Positions 11,895 to 22,387 are shown, numbered from the stretch's first letter. The stretch is DNA of 64,000 nucleotides from Atherinomorus stipes (GCA_023101725.1 JALJCO010013654.1:186001-250000), one strand, 5' to 3'. Numbers and translations: made by a program. The notes: generated by a model not told the origin, from the sequence alone.

Positions 11895-14800
11895 AAAACA
11901 AATCACTCAACAAAAGATTCTCAAATTGAAGAAGTAGACTGGAGCAATCCAGACTTACCTGCTGGATGCAAGTGTAGGCAGGGTGAGATTGATTTTGTGA
12001 TTAGGACTGCTACTACTGTATTCAGCTCTCCTCTGTGTAGGTTCTGCTTTTGCTGTGATAGAGCGTACTTTCCTCCACTTGGCCCTGCGGTTCTGAAACC
12101 AGACCTTGAACAAAGAAACATGGAGAGGAAGACAGGATAAAAAAGGACTATAAATGGTAGTATGAAAGCAGAAGTTGCTGTGAACAGGATGAGAAAAGAA
12201 ATGAGAGAAGACAGTCAAAGCTAATAGACAAGGAGGGGAAGGAAATAATTAATTCTTCCTTTTAAGAAGTGGATAACAAAAAAAAACTTAATTAGAATTT
12301 CTCAGAAGGCCAATAGAGGAGGACGACAACCATAATTCTCTGAGGAGTGACGCCGACTGATGCAGCAATGACTTTCCTCTTCTCTGCATCAGGATAATGA
12401 TCCTCCTGGAAGAGGCCCTCTAAATGCTCTAACTGGTCTGCAACCAAAAATACATGCAAACACACAACTACAAGTCAAATACTTGGAAAGTAGTCTAAAC
12501 CCAAACACTTGTCAAAGAACAGACCCGCTGCTCACCTGTAGTGTAGAGGGTTCGTGTTTTCTTTTTTGGTGCAGGCGGCGGCAGGCAGCTGTCAACAGTC
12601 TCTAACCCTGGCAGCAGGGGGAAGTTGAGTGCCTGGCCTCGACCCCTGGTGCTGTAGCGGATGGAGCGTCGAGTCGAGTAGACTTGAGTTATCTCCATCT
12701 GTCATGTAACAAACCAACATTATCCCTGTGCTCATTAACTTGGTCAAAATTAACTTATCAACATTTACTTCTCTGTATTTTTCCTTTAAAAGTGGATTTT
12801 CCTCATATCAAGTGTCTACCATGTTTTCTTAACAGGGAAAAGTTCCAACCCACTGAAAGCACTGCAACAGGGATTTCCTAAAAATAGAAGTTGGTTCAGT
12901 ACCTTAAGGACCTAGCAATTAATTTCCAGTGTTGTCTGTGTACATCTCTTTTGTGCCACTGACATGTCTATCCTCAAGGGCTGCAGCATGCAGGTAAGGG
13001 TTTTCTCATTTTTGCGATAATTGGTTGGTTCATTACAAGAAAATATCTGCTGCAATTATCCAGAGCCCAAGGTGGTCTTCAAACTGCTTACGTTGTCTGT
13101 CTATAACCCAAAGGTATAAAATTAAACTTAATTTGAATATATATCAAAAAGCAGCAAATTGTCAGATCTGGGGAAAGTTGCCACATCAAGACTTTTTCAA
13201 AGAAGTCAAACAAGTGATCATTTATCTGTATTTAATAACTCAGCAAACAAACTATCAATTCACTGGTTGAGTTCCTCTTTATATTTTTTTCTTATACCAG
13301 CAGTGTATATGAACCAACACCATGCACTCTTTGGCAAAGACGTTGCACAGCGAGCAGTGTTTTCAAATATTACTTAATTTCATTGTAAACTGCTGATGCC
13401 TGACATCAGGGGAACAGAAAAATCTTGATAATAAACCAGGACTTCAACTATGTTTGCTTAAATGTCTGGAGAGTGAAAAGTATCAAACATACAAATAACT
13501 GATATGTTTCATGGAGTAGTGAGTGACAGTTGGTCATACTGAAAAATGACTAAATGTAATCAATATTCAACTTTTCTCCTTACATAGCTTTAAAGTTGGA
13601 AAGGTGACAGTTTGCAATGCTTCAGTGGACCTCCATCACCCACTGATATCCCAAAACAGTCCAATATTCTAATGGCATTTTCACAGGTGCATCATTAATA
13701 ACACAGAAGGTTGTAGGTGTGCATCATTTCATGGCACATTAGGCTGCAATTATACATGGCAAATGAGTTATTAGAAACCTGTTGACTTTACTAAAACATG
13801 CATAATGCACACCTCATGGGCAGCAGCCAAGCTAAAACCCACAGAACTTTACTTTTGTCTTGAAAAACACAAATTCTATATGAAGTTTGTGCTGAGAAAA
13901 TTTCCACAATGGGAAAAAAAAAAAATCTGTACATACATCATACGTATACTAATCACTACTAATCACTGTGAATCAAAACATTTCAAGCTTTTATTTGTTT
14001 GGATGTTGCAGATTAGAAGTTGCAGCTTAAGAAAACCTCTAAATCAAAAACTCAAAAAATTAGGGGTTTTGGGGGTATAATATGATATGTTGTGCACTGA
14101 TGAGGCCATGTGAATGTCCAGAGCGAGTATCAAAGCCCCTGTTCATAATCAGTCAGCTCTATCTCTTTTCAGAAACGGTTGAATCAGATAGCAGCTTATC
14201 ATTCTATGTAGTTTTTGCATTCTACACAATTCATTTGCTCCAATTATAGCACACTATTAACCAAACAGCACCCCCCCCCCCCCCCCCCCCCCCTTTCCCT
14301 CTCTCCTTCCACCCTCCGCTTCGCTCCCCCCCTCCCCTTCCCTGTCTGATTCAACTGCGTGAGTGAAGCTGAGTAACTGTTGAGCAGTCAGGTCTGGGTT
14401 TTCAAACAAATGGATTTAAAAGAAAACTTCTGCAGAAACACTGAGGAAGGCGACCACAACCTTGCCATTACCTGTAAGTTTATTTTCTAGTTGCCGTTTT
14501 GCCTGATAAACATAGTTCACTTTCTGAAATACCCATGGTGCTAACAGAAAGCCTTTAGCAAACTCCCACCACTAGGGCAGCTTCACCTACTTTCTCTAAA
14601 TAAGGTCATAGCCAAATAAGGTGTAGCCAATCGAAATGAAGTCAACTTGGTCTCCGGGTAAAGCTGCATATCATTACTGCACCAAACTCTTTTACTGAAG
14701 AAGGGAGGTCTGGCGTTTCAAAACAATACCCGCTGTAAAAAATGCCGCTTTTTCTTTGGAGATTTGACATATGCAGCAATGCCAACAACATGAACTAGTT

Positions 14801-17055
14801 TTTACTGCTATGTCATCACTCCTTTAAGATTTTGTTCTGGAGCATGTACACACATATGTATATATATATATACAGTGGGTACGGAAAGTATTCAGACCCC
14901 TTTTAACTTTTCACTCTTTGTTTCATTGCAGCCATTTGCTAAAATCAAAAAAGTTAATTTTATTTCTCATTAATGTACACTCAGCACCCCATCTTGACAG
15001 AAAAAAACTGAAATGTAGAAATTTTAGCAAATTTATTAAAAAGAAAAAACTGAAATATCACATGGTCATAAGTTTTCATACCCTTTGCAGTGACACTCAT
15101 ATTTAACTCACAGATTGTCCATTTCTTCTGATCCTCCTTGAGATGGTTCTACTCCTTCATTGGAGTCCAGCTGTGTTTAAATAAACTGATTGGACTTGAT
15201 TTGGAAATGCACACACCTGTCTATATCAGACCTTACAGCTCACAGTGCATGTCAGAGTAGATGAGAATCATGGGGTGGAAGGAACTGTCCAAGGAGCTCA
15301 GAGACAGAATTGTGGGGCACAGATCTGGACAAGGTTACAAAAGAATTTCTGCAGCATTAAAGGTTCCCAAGAGCACGGTGGCCTCCATAGTCCTTAAATG
15401 GAAGAAGTTTGGGACAACCAGACCTCTTCCTAGACCCAGCCGTCCAGCCAAACTGAGCAATCATGGGAAAAGAGCCTTGGTGAGAGAGGTAAAGAAGAAG
15501 CCAAAGATCACTGTGGCTGAGCTCCAGAGATGCAGTAGTGAGATGGAGAAAGTTCCACAAAGTCAACTATCACTGCAGCCCTCCACCAGTCGGGGCTTTA
15601 TGGCAGAGTGGCCTGATGGAAGCCTCTCCTCAGTGCAAGACATATGAAAGCCTGCATAGAGTTTGCCAAAAAACACAGGAAGGACTCTCAGACTGTGAGA
15701 AATAAGATTCTCTGGTCTGATGAGAACAAAATTGAGCATTTCGGAGTTAATTCTAAGCAGTATGTGTGGAGAAAACCAGGCACTGCTCATCACCTGCCCA
15801 ATATGATCCCAACAGTGAAACATGGTGGTGGCAGCATCATGCTATGGGGGTGTTTTTCAGCTGCAGGGACAGGACGACTGGTTGCAGTTGAAGGAAAGAT
15901 GAATGTGGCCAAGTACAGAGATATTCTGGAAGAGAACCTCTTCCAGAGTGTTCAGGACCTCAGACTGGGCCGAAGGTTCACCTTCCAGTAAGACAATGAC
16001 CCTCAGCACACAGCTAAAATAACAAAGGAGCGGCTTCAGAACAACTCTGTGACCATTCTTGACTGGCCCAGCCAGAGCTCTGACTTAAACCCAACTGAGC
16101 ATCTCTGGAGAGACCTGAACATGGCTGAACACCACCGTTCACCATCCAACCTGACAGAACTGGGGAGGATCTGCAAGGAAGAATGCAGAAGATCCCAAAT
16201 CCAGATGTGAAACACTTGTTGCATCATTCCCAAGAAGATTCATGGCTGTTCAAGCTCAAAAGGTGCTTCTACTCAGTATTGAGTGAAGGGTCTGAACACT
16301 TATGACCATGTGATATTTCAGTTTTTCTCTTTTAAAGCAACCCTTACCGATCTTGCATTTCAGAAAGCACAGCAAGATTATTTGAATATAAACAGTCCCG
16401 CCTCACTCCTAAGACACACCCCCTCATTCCTTCTGCCTCCCAATGCAGAAGCAAAGGTCTGACGGGCAGGTCCCTTGGACAATCCTAGAGGTGCACCCCA
16501 CTTCAAGGATTGGTTGGAGTTTTCATTGAATATTTACAGATTGGAATAATATTTTATTTTGATTAATGGTGGGTCTGTCTTGTATTTCAGACTTCCACTA
16601 CCTCATTCATAGCATTTTGCGCTGTTAAAAAAATAGTGTAAGAATGCAACATTGGTAAGGGTTGCTTTAATAACTTTGCAAAAATTTCTACATTGGGGCG
16701 GTGATTAGCTCACTTGGTTGAGCAGCCGCCCCATGAACAGAGGCTACAGTTCCTCAACGCAGTCGGCCCCGGTTCGATTCCCGGTCCAGGTCCCTTTGCT
16801 GCATGTCACTCCCCACTCTCTCTGCCCCTTTCCTGTCGCTATACACTGTCGCATAAAGGCCACTAGTGCCCAAAAATCCTTAAAAAAAAAAAAAAAAAAA
16901 AAATTCTACATTTCTGTTTTTTTTCTGTCAAGATGGGGTGCTGATTGTACATTAATGAGAAATAAAATTAACTTTTTTGATTTTAGCAAATGGATGCAAT
17001 GAAACAAAGTGTGAAAAGTTTAAAGGGGTCTGAATACTTTCTGTACCCACTGTAT

Positions 17056-17097
<42 letters not shown>

Positions 17098-20000
17098 TGT
17101 GAGATCATACAGTTTTAGGAATGTGGAGTACTTCTTTAAAAGAAGAAATGACAGGAAAACACGTTAAATTCACAAATCATTAAAGGTTATTAGGTGAGCA
17201 AATGAAATCTCTCACCTCGAGAGGCTGTAGGCTCTGCTGGGGGAAACTGGGTGGAAGAGGGGGGCTGTGGTGTCGTTTTGTCCCATGTGGCTTAAGAGGT
17301 GCAGGTGGGATTGGGACTGAAGGCTGTGAGGAGCACAGCAGGGGAATGGGGACTGGAGGACAATGAAGCCCTGTCCCCCCAAATTCCATGTAAACTGGAT
17401 CAGATAAATCACTACTGGTCATCAAGCCAACAGAGGGCTCAGGTAAAGCCAAGCCCTCCTCTGAGCTCATCGCCAGCACCTCCTGAATCTGACTTTTCTC
17501 TTCCTCATCTAACCTCTTACGCGTATCTTTTACTCCTCTCCTGTTTCTAACTTGCTCACTTCTCTTCTTACCTCGCCTCTTTTTCCCCTTTTTTTGCTCA
17601 TCATCTTCTACTGAACTTTTTGTTACACTAATCATTTGCTCATCAGAAATCATTTCCTTGGTGCTCTCAATCTCTGTGTTCTCCATCTGGACATCCTGTG
17701 CCTCCTCTGTTTCAAGCCTACCCTCAGTGTTCTCCTGCTCCTCCTCTTCTCCCTCATTCTCTAATGCTATATTTTTTCTTTCCTCCTCCCCCTTATTTCT
17801 CTCTTCGCACACCATCTCCTCTCCTGCCTCTTCATCCTCCCTCTGACGAAACACTTTTTCATCGTCTTCAGACCTCCTCCTAGTTGTCTTTTGGGTATCC
17901 TTTGTTTCCAAATCTCCCAGTTCTTCACACAGAAGGCTTGGACAGTCTGCAACAGATTGGAGCAAGAATATTATTCAACTTTTGTCAATGTAATTAAATG
18001 TCACTTATCTGTACTCCACCATCAGAAAGTGGAATTCTGTGATATAGCAGTCCTCTTTCTCTCTGGCTCCCGTGAAATTAGCATATCATCCCCGTCCTGG
18101 CCGGCCTTCACTGGCTCCCCGTCTGTTACAGGAGGCGCTTTCGGACTGTAAGAACCTTTTGGAGTTCCTATCACCTTTTGGGGAACCAGGCCGTTTTATT
18201 GCGCATTCGGACATATAGGAACTAGGGACCTCGGACCTCATTTCGGACCTTTTTAGCTCCTAGTTCCTACTCCGAGGCAGGCCATATTTAAAAAGTCTCA
18301 CAGCTGTTTACCTGTTTACCGAGATCGTAAAAACAACAAAAACTATTACAATAGGAGTGCACCAATTAATTATTAAAATCGATCACAATGATACACGTCC
18401 TGAATCGATACAAATAATACAACCTCAGTTTTGTATTGGATCTGTTGGGGCATAAATTTGTCACTGTCACAAGATTGCGTCACACGTGGTCCCTAACAAG
18501 GTCCTCCCTCATGTGTGAACCCACACTGAAGGTGAAGGGTAGTTCTTATAACTAAACTCGGGAGGTGTAGTTATAGGAACTGCGTTCTTAGAACCTCTCT
18601 GTCCGAATGTGCCTAGGGTTCATTTAAAGGTACTGGCATTTAAAGCTTTGCATGGCTCTGCTCCAAGTAAACCTTTCTGAGTTGGTGGCCCACCACGTCC
18701 CTAACTGAGCTCTGAGGTCATCCTCTTTATTCCTCTTAGAAGTGCCATGACACAAATGTCCCACTTGACCTTAGGGCTACACAGTCTTTCATGTCTTTCA
18801 TTTCAGATCCCATCTTTTGGTGCAGGCCTTAACTTCTTAAATTTTTTTGTTGTTGTTGTCATCGCTATGCTTCTCATTGTTTATTTTCAATCATGCCTTA
18901 TGCTTTAGCTTTGCGTTTTGATGTCCCCCTACAGTATGTACAGCACTTTGAGTATCCAGCTGAATGTATAAATTTGTGCAATATAAATAAACAAAACAAT
19001 ATAAAAGGTTTAACTTTAGCATCTTATTTTTTGTTTAATTTCGTTTAAAAATATAGTACTTACAGTCTTACAACCATGTCTCTTTCAGGCTCTTTGCTTT
19101 AACCCCATAATAGGGGTTTTCAAAAACATCATTTAAAATTTCTTCTCTACAAATAAAACTTGCACAGAGAACAAAAGGATATGACCCAAGTTTTTGATCA
19201 AACTGTCATATTTTCCGAACTATAAGTCACACTGTTTTTCAAAGTTTGGTTGGTCCTGTGACTATATCAGGTGCAACTTATACATCAATATAAGATACCA
19301 TGGTTTTAAATGTGAGTCACACTGGTTGACATGGACCAAGCATACTTGCCAACTCTCCCAAATCACGCGGGAGACTCCCAATTTTTAACGTCATCTGCCT
19401 GTGTGATCTTGATGTGACTGAAAGCAAATTTAATTTATTTTTACGTTTTTGCTTTGCGTGCATATGCATGTATGGATATGGGCATGTATACATTCATGCG
19501 TCCGCCAAGCATGCATGTAGGTTTTTCTTACATGCCATAACTCTCATGAAATATAGGAACTCAACATCTATACTTTACATGTTTCGCTTTTACATAAAGA
19601 ACCAAAGATTTTCTCTATATGAATTAGACATCAAGTGATTTTTTTTTTTGCACATTTTCTCTAATTCATTTTTTATTAACAGATTAATCAGCTGCTCCAC
19701 ATATCAGCTGTGTTTAGTAGAATCAGTATAAATGTGAATAATAAACAGTAAAACAGTAAGAGCGAAGTCTGAGCTTCCCTGCTTAGGCAGCCGCTCCCGC
19801 AACCTGACCTCGGATAAGCAGAAGAAAATGAATGAATGGATGGATGGATGGATGAATGAATGGATGGATGGATGGATGGATGGATGGATGGATGGATGGA
19901 TGAAACAGTGACTTGTGGCGTGCCTCCCACGGGGGCTACAAATAGTTAAATTGCTAGCTCGATAAAAAGAGGTGTGGTAACATCAACTATTAAAGGTAAC

Positions 20001-22387
20001 GGTTTGAATTTTTGTGCATGGTTTGATGAGTTCAACTAATATTTTTTTTTTGTAAGAATTTAAATGCTTTTTCATGGACTCAAACTAGTAAATAATTTAT
20101 TTAAAAAAAATTGTATTTAGTGTTGTCTGTATATATCATGACAATCTGTGGTAATCTTGCTCGTCTCAGATGTTGAAACTCCTTGCTCTAGAGTAACATG
20201 AAAGAACTAAAAACAAGTTAGACTTCCTGCTGTTTGTGTGTGTGTGTGTTAAAGGTTGAATAAGGAAAAAGGGAAAAAAAGCGAGATCACGTGTGATTAG
20301 GATGTAGTAGAACGGCAGAAAAAAAACACCACCGGCTGGGATGCGAGGCTCACTGCGAAACAGAAATGAACAAAAGTCTGAGCATATCCAAGAAAAAAAA
20401 AAGAGGAGATTATAAAAGACAATGATAGAAAAGTTAGAAAAAAGATAGAGACTAATCCAGGAGGAAAGAAGGTGTTTTTTTTTTTTTTTTACTGGGAAAA
20501 AGTGTTATTGGGTCAATTTATAATTTTTTTTCTTAAAATTTTCCTTTTTTAATTTTTTTCACCTCTCCCCAAAAAAAAAAAAAATATCTCGGGATCTACC
20601 ATATCTCCTCTCTCCACCTCTCTATTTTCCAATACAACAAGACAAAATAAAAAAAAAATGACATATAGGAAATTTAAATGCAACATATGGGGTTTAAAAA
20701 ATAAAAATATAAATAAATAAATAAAAAAATTTTAAATAATAATTTTATATTTATAATATAATATTATAATATTGTGAATTTTTTTTTACCCAAACCCAGG
20801 AAGTTATTTAAAAAACTTAACTGAGACATGGGTTTATGATTACTTTACACATAAAATTCCTCTGACAATAAATTCCATGATGATCCAATATATTTTATTC
20901 TATCTGAGTTAAAGTGAATTTTACTTGACAATGACTGTAGTCGCCTAAAGGTCACAAAGAATGCTTAAAGCAGTGGTTCCCAAACTGGGGGGCTCAGTAT
21001 TATCATGGGGATTAACTTAATGAAGCTTAGTTTTTGCATAATTAGTAAAAAAATAAATAAATAATAAATAATAATAACAAGTGAAATCATCAATGTGCAA
21101 ACAATGATGAATAAAAAACAGGTATACTCAACCAAAAAACAGATTACATTACTCACAAAAAGTTAAGGATATTTGGCTTTTTGTATGATGTCAGAATGAA
21201 TCTAAAATCCACCACAACCTTTCCAGGTGAACTGAATTAAACTTTCTCTAAACTTTTTAGTGCACATGTAAATTGTTCAATGGTTAATATTTATTCTGCA
21301 TCATTCTACAAAAACCGAAAGTTGAATATCCCTAACTTTTTGTGAGTAGTGTATATGACAAGGCATTTCTTGCCCTGGGTTTGATCAGTTAACAGTCAAG
21401 TAATGGTGATGGTCAACACTGGGTAAGGAAGAGAGACCACAGTGTGTTACAGTATGTCTCAAAATATCACCATCTGACAGAAGTCAAACAAGTTACACCA
21501 CCACTTGGGGACTTCTCATCCTGGACACAAAGAAAACCCTGTTGAATACTTTAGAAATAAACTACTTAACTGTAGTAAATAGTAGCGTTCATTGCTCAAC
21601 AAATGCTCGCCTTTGTTGTAGTATTTTCCCGGTCTAAAATTAAAGGCCTCACACTGTAGCAGAGGAACTGATCATTCCTTCTGCCACTGATATGGATTAA
21701 ACTATAATTAAGTTGTAGCTCGTGAACTAAAGACCCAAACAATACTAATTCGCGGAGCCTTTCTTCAGATGTTTCGTTGCTAGTGTTGGGGTGTACTTAG
21801 TAGTATGGGGAGGGGGGGGGGTTGACATTGTTGTCTCCAAAAATGAGGGCCCTCCAGAAAAAGTTTGGAAACCACTGCCTAAAAGGATCTACTGTGTAGG
21901 AAATTAAATGGCAATAGAAAATTGGTCTCTCATCCGCCAGGAGGGACGTGTGTTGACCTGCAGGTTGGATAAAACCTCATAACGTCATCCTCAAGAGCCT
22001 CAGTCTGCAGTGGCTTAATTAGTGTCCCAGCTGTACAGCGCCTCGTGCCACCACACCTGCCCGTTAATTAACTCCGCCGGCTAGCTGCAGCCAAACTAGC
22101 TAACTTGTCCCCCTCTCCAAACACCAGGTCGTGAATGTTAATAACTGCGTCTTAAATTTCCTCTGTGGAGCTTAATATTACAAACATGAACTATATGAGC
22201 TTTAAAAGAGAAAGTAGAAGAGAGAGAGTCTCTTAAGGTTAACACTAAAAGAAGTTAGAGGGGGTGGGGAAATTGTAGCTCGGCAGGTGAGCGTGTTTAA
22301 GCTAGCCAATAAATCAATCAAATCAAATCAATAAAACAATTAAGTGTCCTTACCAAAATCTTCAGCCAAATCGCAGTCTTCATCCAT
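4408..22387 (-). CDS. nobox: nobox, oocyte homeobox transcription factor (nine coding exons)
   Basis: Whole gene from ATG at 22387 to TGA at 4408. NOBOX is a nuclear homeodomain activator needed for early follicle development and oocyte gene expression in vertebrates (established for mouse and human). The exons read 22354-22387, 17216-17946, 12536-12698, 12331-12437, 11959-12104, 11624-11836, 11002-11283, 7074-7372 and 4408-4853. Phases agree at every junction (1,0,1,0,2,2,2,1), giving about 806 residues. Order of parts: short acidic N-terminus, Glu/Lys-rich low-complexity region, Pro-rich stretch, homeodomain, then a long Ser/Pro/Thr/Gln-rich C-terminal region ending HCDFSPIHF. The homeodomain begins KKKTRTLY and ends [11 protein letters not shown], with Q50 and N51 intact. 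The family call rests on the homeodomain, especially the QEDHYPD and VTPQRIM stretches, and on the C-terminus. The only weak join is exon 6 to 7. Confidence 0.9.
5275..5610 (+). repeat. LINE fragment, end of reverse transcriptase ORF
   Basis: Translation gives [20 protein letters not shown] then VRSAHKI, followed by a broken frame. This resembles the C-terminal end of fish non-LTR retrotransposon ORF2 proteins. Stops and frameshifts show that it is a dead 5'-truncated copy. Confidence 0.7.
6545..6780. repeat. Common fish interspersed repeat fragment
   Basis: Carries the phrases TTTTATATAGTGCTTGCC and AAAAGAGCTTTACAC, then a CA-rich stretch and GGCCTGCAGAGGCAG. These match a widespread fish repeat with a 'tatatagcgc...aaagcgctttacac' core, recalled from general knowledge. 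No coding potential was seen. Confidence 0.4.
7074..7372 (-). CDS. nobox: nobox exon 8 (Gln/Asn/Pro-rich region)
   Basis: 299 nt, phase 2 to 1; acceptor TTGTCCTCAG|T, donor CATG|GTGAGG. It encodes [20 protein letters not shown], then repeated tyrosine-proline motifs ([14 protein letters not shown]). This low-complexity, Tyr/Pro/Gln-rich composition is typical of an activation domain (inference). Confidence 0.88.
8147..9548. mobile_element. Non-autonomous hAT-like element with 8-bp target duplication
   Basis: The ends are inverted (TAGGGCTGAATGA and TTCGTTCAGCCCTA). They are flanked by GTCCAGAT (8139-8146) and GTACAGAT (9549-9556), an 8-bp duplication with one mismatch, as hAT elements make. 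The ~1.4 kb interior has no long ORF. It sits in nobox intron 7. Confidence 0.8.
10264..10892. mobile_element. MITE with TTAAAAGGTGC-type inverted ends
   Basis: The left end TTAAAAGGTGCTATAGAAGATG pairs imperfectly with the right end CATCTTCTATGACGCCTTTAA. About 630 bp, AT-rich, no ORF. Superfamily uncertain. In nobox intron 7. Confidence 0.6.
11002..11283 (-). CDS. nobox: nobox exon 7 (C-terminal region)
   Basis: 282 nt with a good acceptor (TTTCTGTTTTCTCAG|T) and an excellent donor (ACCAG|GTAAGC), phase 2 to 2. It encodes [19 protein letters not shown], then a [11 protein letters not shown] and Pro-rich stretch. RRAS looks like a basophilic-kinase site (inference). The start could instead be 11250 or 11260 if the inner AG dinucleotides are used. 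Confidence 0.75.
11624..11836 (-). CDS. nobox: nobox exon 6 (C-terminal region; 3' end uncertain)
   Basis: Begins after a long (CT)n tract at ...CTCTCTAG|A and reads KGAPFSGHF, then [13 protein letters not shown], a Ser/Pro/Thr-rich segment like the rest of the NOBOX C-terminus. The frame stays open to a stop at 11593. The proposed donor AAT|GTATAG at 11623 is weak. It is chosen because it is the only GT in the phase (2) needed by the strong acceptor of exon 7. An alternative is CAG|GTCTAC after 11706, joined to a later acceptor at 11261. Confidence 0.6.
11839..11891. repeat. (GA)n microsatellite abutting a nobox splice acceptor
   Basis: About 26 uninterrupted AG repeats on the plus strand. 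On the nobox strand this is (CT)n running straight into the exon 6 acceptor TAG, so it supplies the polypyrimidine tract. Confidence 0.95.
11959..12104 (-). CDS. nobox: nobox exon 5 (homeodomain recognition helix)
   Basis: 146 nt, phase 0 to phase 2. It opens with [12 protein letters not shown], the recognition helix with invariant W48, F49, N51 and R53. It continues [14 protein letters not shown] and a Ser-rich stretch. Acceptor TTGTTCAAG|GTC, donor AGCAG|GTAAGT (strong). Confidence 0.93.
12331..12437 (-). CDS. nobox: nobox exon 4 (homeodomain helices 1-2)
   Basis: 107 nt, phase 1 to phase 0. It codes homeodomain residues 11-46: [17 protein letters not shown], then AEKRK, then GVTPQRIM. The acceptor is TTTTTGGTTGCAG and the donor ATG|GTTGTC. 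The closing intron lies between homeodomain residues 46 and 47, a position shared by paired-like homeobox genes. Confidence 0.93.
12536..12698 (-). CDS. nobox: nobox exon 3 (start of homeodomain)
   Basis: 163 nt, phase 0 to phase 1. Acceptor ACATGACAG|ATG, donor ACAG|GTGAGC. It ends in [12 protein letters not shown], the N-terminal arm and the first ten residues of the homeodomain. The exon happens to begin with an ATG codon, so an internal start is conceivable, but the open phase-0 join to exon 2 argues for normal splicing. Confidence 0.9.
14271..14293. repeat. Poly-C tract of 23
   Basis: Uninterrupted C homopolymer followed by a C/T-rich stretch to about 14340. The length may not be exact in an assembly. 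Confidence 0.95.
15261..16310 (+). pseudogene. Tc1-like transposase pseudogene
   Basis: The N-terminal part reads [20 protein letters not shown], then the helix-turn-helix ([16 protein letters not shown]). The catalytic part includes [13 protein letters not shown] (with a DDE Asp) and [13 protein letters not shown]. The third DDE residue region reads [19 protein letters not shown]. It is broken by a frameshift between about 15540 and 15644 and by an in-frame stop near 15990 ([12 protein letters not shown]). No functional protein is possible. Confidence 0.93.
16332..16670. mobile_element. MITE inserted in the Tc1 element
   Basis: Perfect 17-bp inverted ends TTAAAGCAACCCTTACC / GGTAAGGGTTGCTTTAA bound a ~340 bp non-coding element between the transposase and the right end of the Tc1 copy. 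Its superfamily is not certain; TTA-type flanks suggest PIF/Harbinger. Confidence 0.8.
16695..16903 (+). mobile_element. tRNA-derived SINE inserted in the Tc1 element
   Basis: Starts GGGGCGGTGATTAGCTCAC, with an A-box-like TTAGCTCACTTGGTTGAG and B-box GGTTCGATTCC. A tRNA-unrelated body and an A-rich tail follow. It is flanked by an exact 9-bp duplication TTCTACATT (16686-16694 and 16904-16912). This is a SINE head, not a tRNA gene. Confidence 0.92.
17059..17095. repeat. (CA)n microsatellite
   Basis: About 18 CA units directly beside the right end of the Tc1 element. Confidence 0.95.
17216..17946 (-). CDS. nobox: nobox exon 2 (acidic/basic and Pro-rich region)
   Basis: 731 nt (2+243 codons), acceptor CTGTTGCAG|AC, donor GAG|GTGAGA. 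The first half is a low-complexity Glu/Lys/Arg region, followed by a basic patch ([11 protein letters not shown]) that could serve as a nuclear localisation signal. A Pro/Ser-rich section with many PP pairs follows, around PIPPAPL and PPLPPSFP. Such regions are poorly conserved in NOBOX, so identity here rests on phase and position rather than similarity. Confidence 0.85.
18090..18985 (+). repeat. L2-like LINE 3' fragment with internal insertion
   Basis: Translation contains [12 protein letters not shown], then after a ~450 bp foreign segment (18148-18600) [12 protein letters not shown], the usual C-terminal words of L2-type ORF2. The 3' tail has TACAGCACTTTGAGTATC and ends in ATATAAATAAAC. 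The gene is clearly dead. Confidence 0.75.
19200..19345. repeat. Mariner-type MITE fragment
   Basis: Phrases CCGAACTATAAGTCACAC and GGTCCTGTGACTATATCAGG match a known fish miniature-element family with an 'actataagtcgcac' core. Both ends are eroded. Confidence 0.45.
19760..19901 (+). repeat. RTE/Rex3-type LINE tail with (GATG)n
   Basis: The sequence CTGCTTAGGCAGCCGCTCCC, then CGGATAAGCAGAAGAAAATG, leads into GGAT/GATG repeats. This is the characteristic 3' end of fish RTE-type LINEs. The repeat part runs 19831-19901. Confidence 0.75.
20971..21877. mobile_element. hAT-like element with nested Tc1-type MITE
   Basis: Inverted ends CAGTGGTTCCCAAACT / AGTTTGGAAACCACTG, flanked by GCTTAAAG and CCTAAAAG (6 of 8 match). 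Inside, 21147-21355, is a second element bounded by TTACTCACAAAAAGTTAAGG and CCCTAACTTTTTGTGAGTAG. Confidence 0.75.
22354..22387 (-). CDS. nobox: nobox exon 1 (start codon)
   Basis: 34 nt encoding [11 protein letters not shown] plus one base of a split Asp codon. The donor is G|GTAAGG, a strong match to consensus. An acidic N-terminal start fits, and the phase-1 end joins the phase of exon 2 exactly (G+AC = Asp). The start is chosen because no upstream in-frame continuation is needed and because promoter-like motifs lie just upstream. Confidence 0.85.

Larger units (their letters stand above)
14873..17052 (+). mobile_element. Tc1/mariner element, inactive, with two nested insertions
   Basis: The terminal inverted repeats are CAGTGGGTACGGAAAGTATT and the matching AATACTTTCTGTACCCACTG, each flanked by the TA target. 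The element is 2.18 kb, but about 1.6 kb without a MITE (16332-16670) and a SINE (16695-16903), the usual Tc1 size. It lies in nobox intron 2. Confidence 0.95.
12699..17215. other. nobox intron 2
   Basis: 4.5 kb. It holds a 23-C homopolymer at 14271-14293, a small plus-strand ATG exon-like stretch near 14410, and the Tc1 element at 14873-17052 followed by (CA)n. Between 12699 and 14270 I see only AT-rich unremarkable sequence. Confidence 0.6.
17947..22353. other. nobox intron 1
   Basis: 4.4 kb, repeat-rich: L2-like LINE (18090-18985), a mariner-like MITE fragment (19200-19340), an RTE-type LINE tail with (GATG)n (19760-19901), and an hAT element (20971-21877). Several long A/T homopolymers lie between 20380 and 20790. 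No exon was recognised. Confidence 0.6.

Noticed and set aside
16695..16790. tRNA-like sequence with A and B boxes
   Set aside because: It is the head of a SINE with a tail, A-rich end and target duplication; the cloverleaf is degraded.
17658..17883. Plus-strand Ser/Pro-rich frames
   Set aside because: Antisense to the Glu-rich nobox exon 2.
19688..19930. Frame with repeated SIHPSIHP
   Set aside because: Translation of the (GATG)n tail of an RTE-type LINE.
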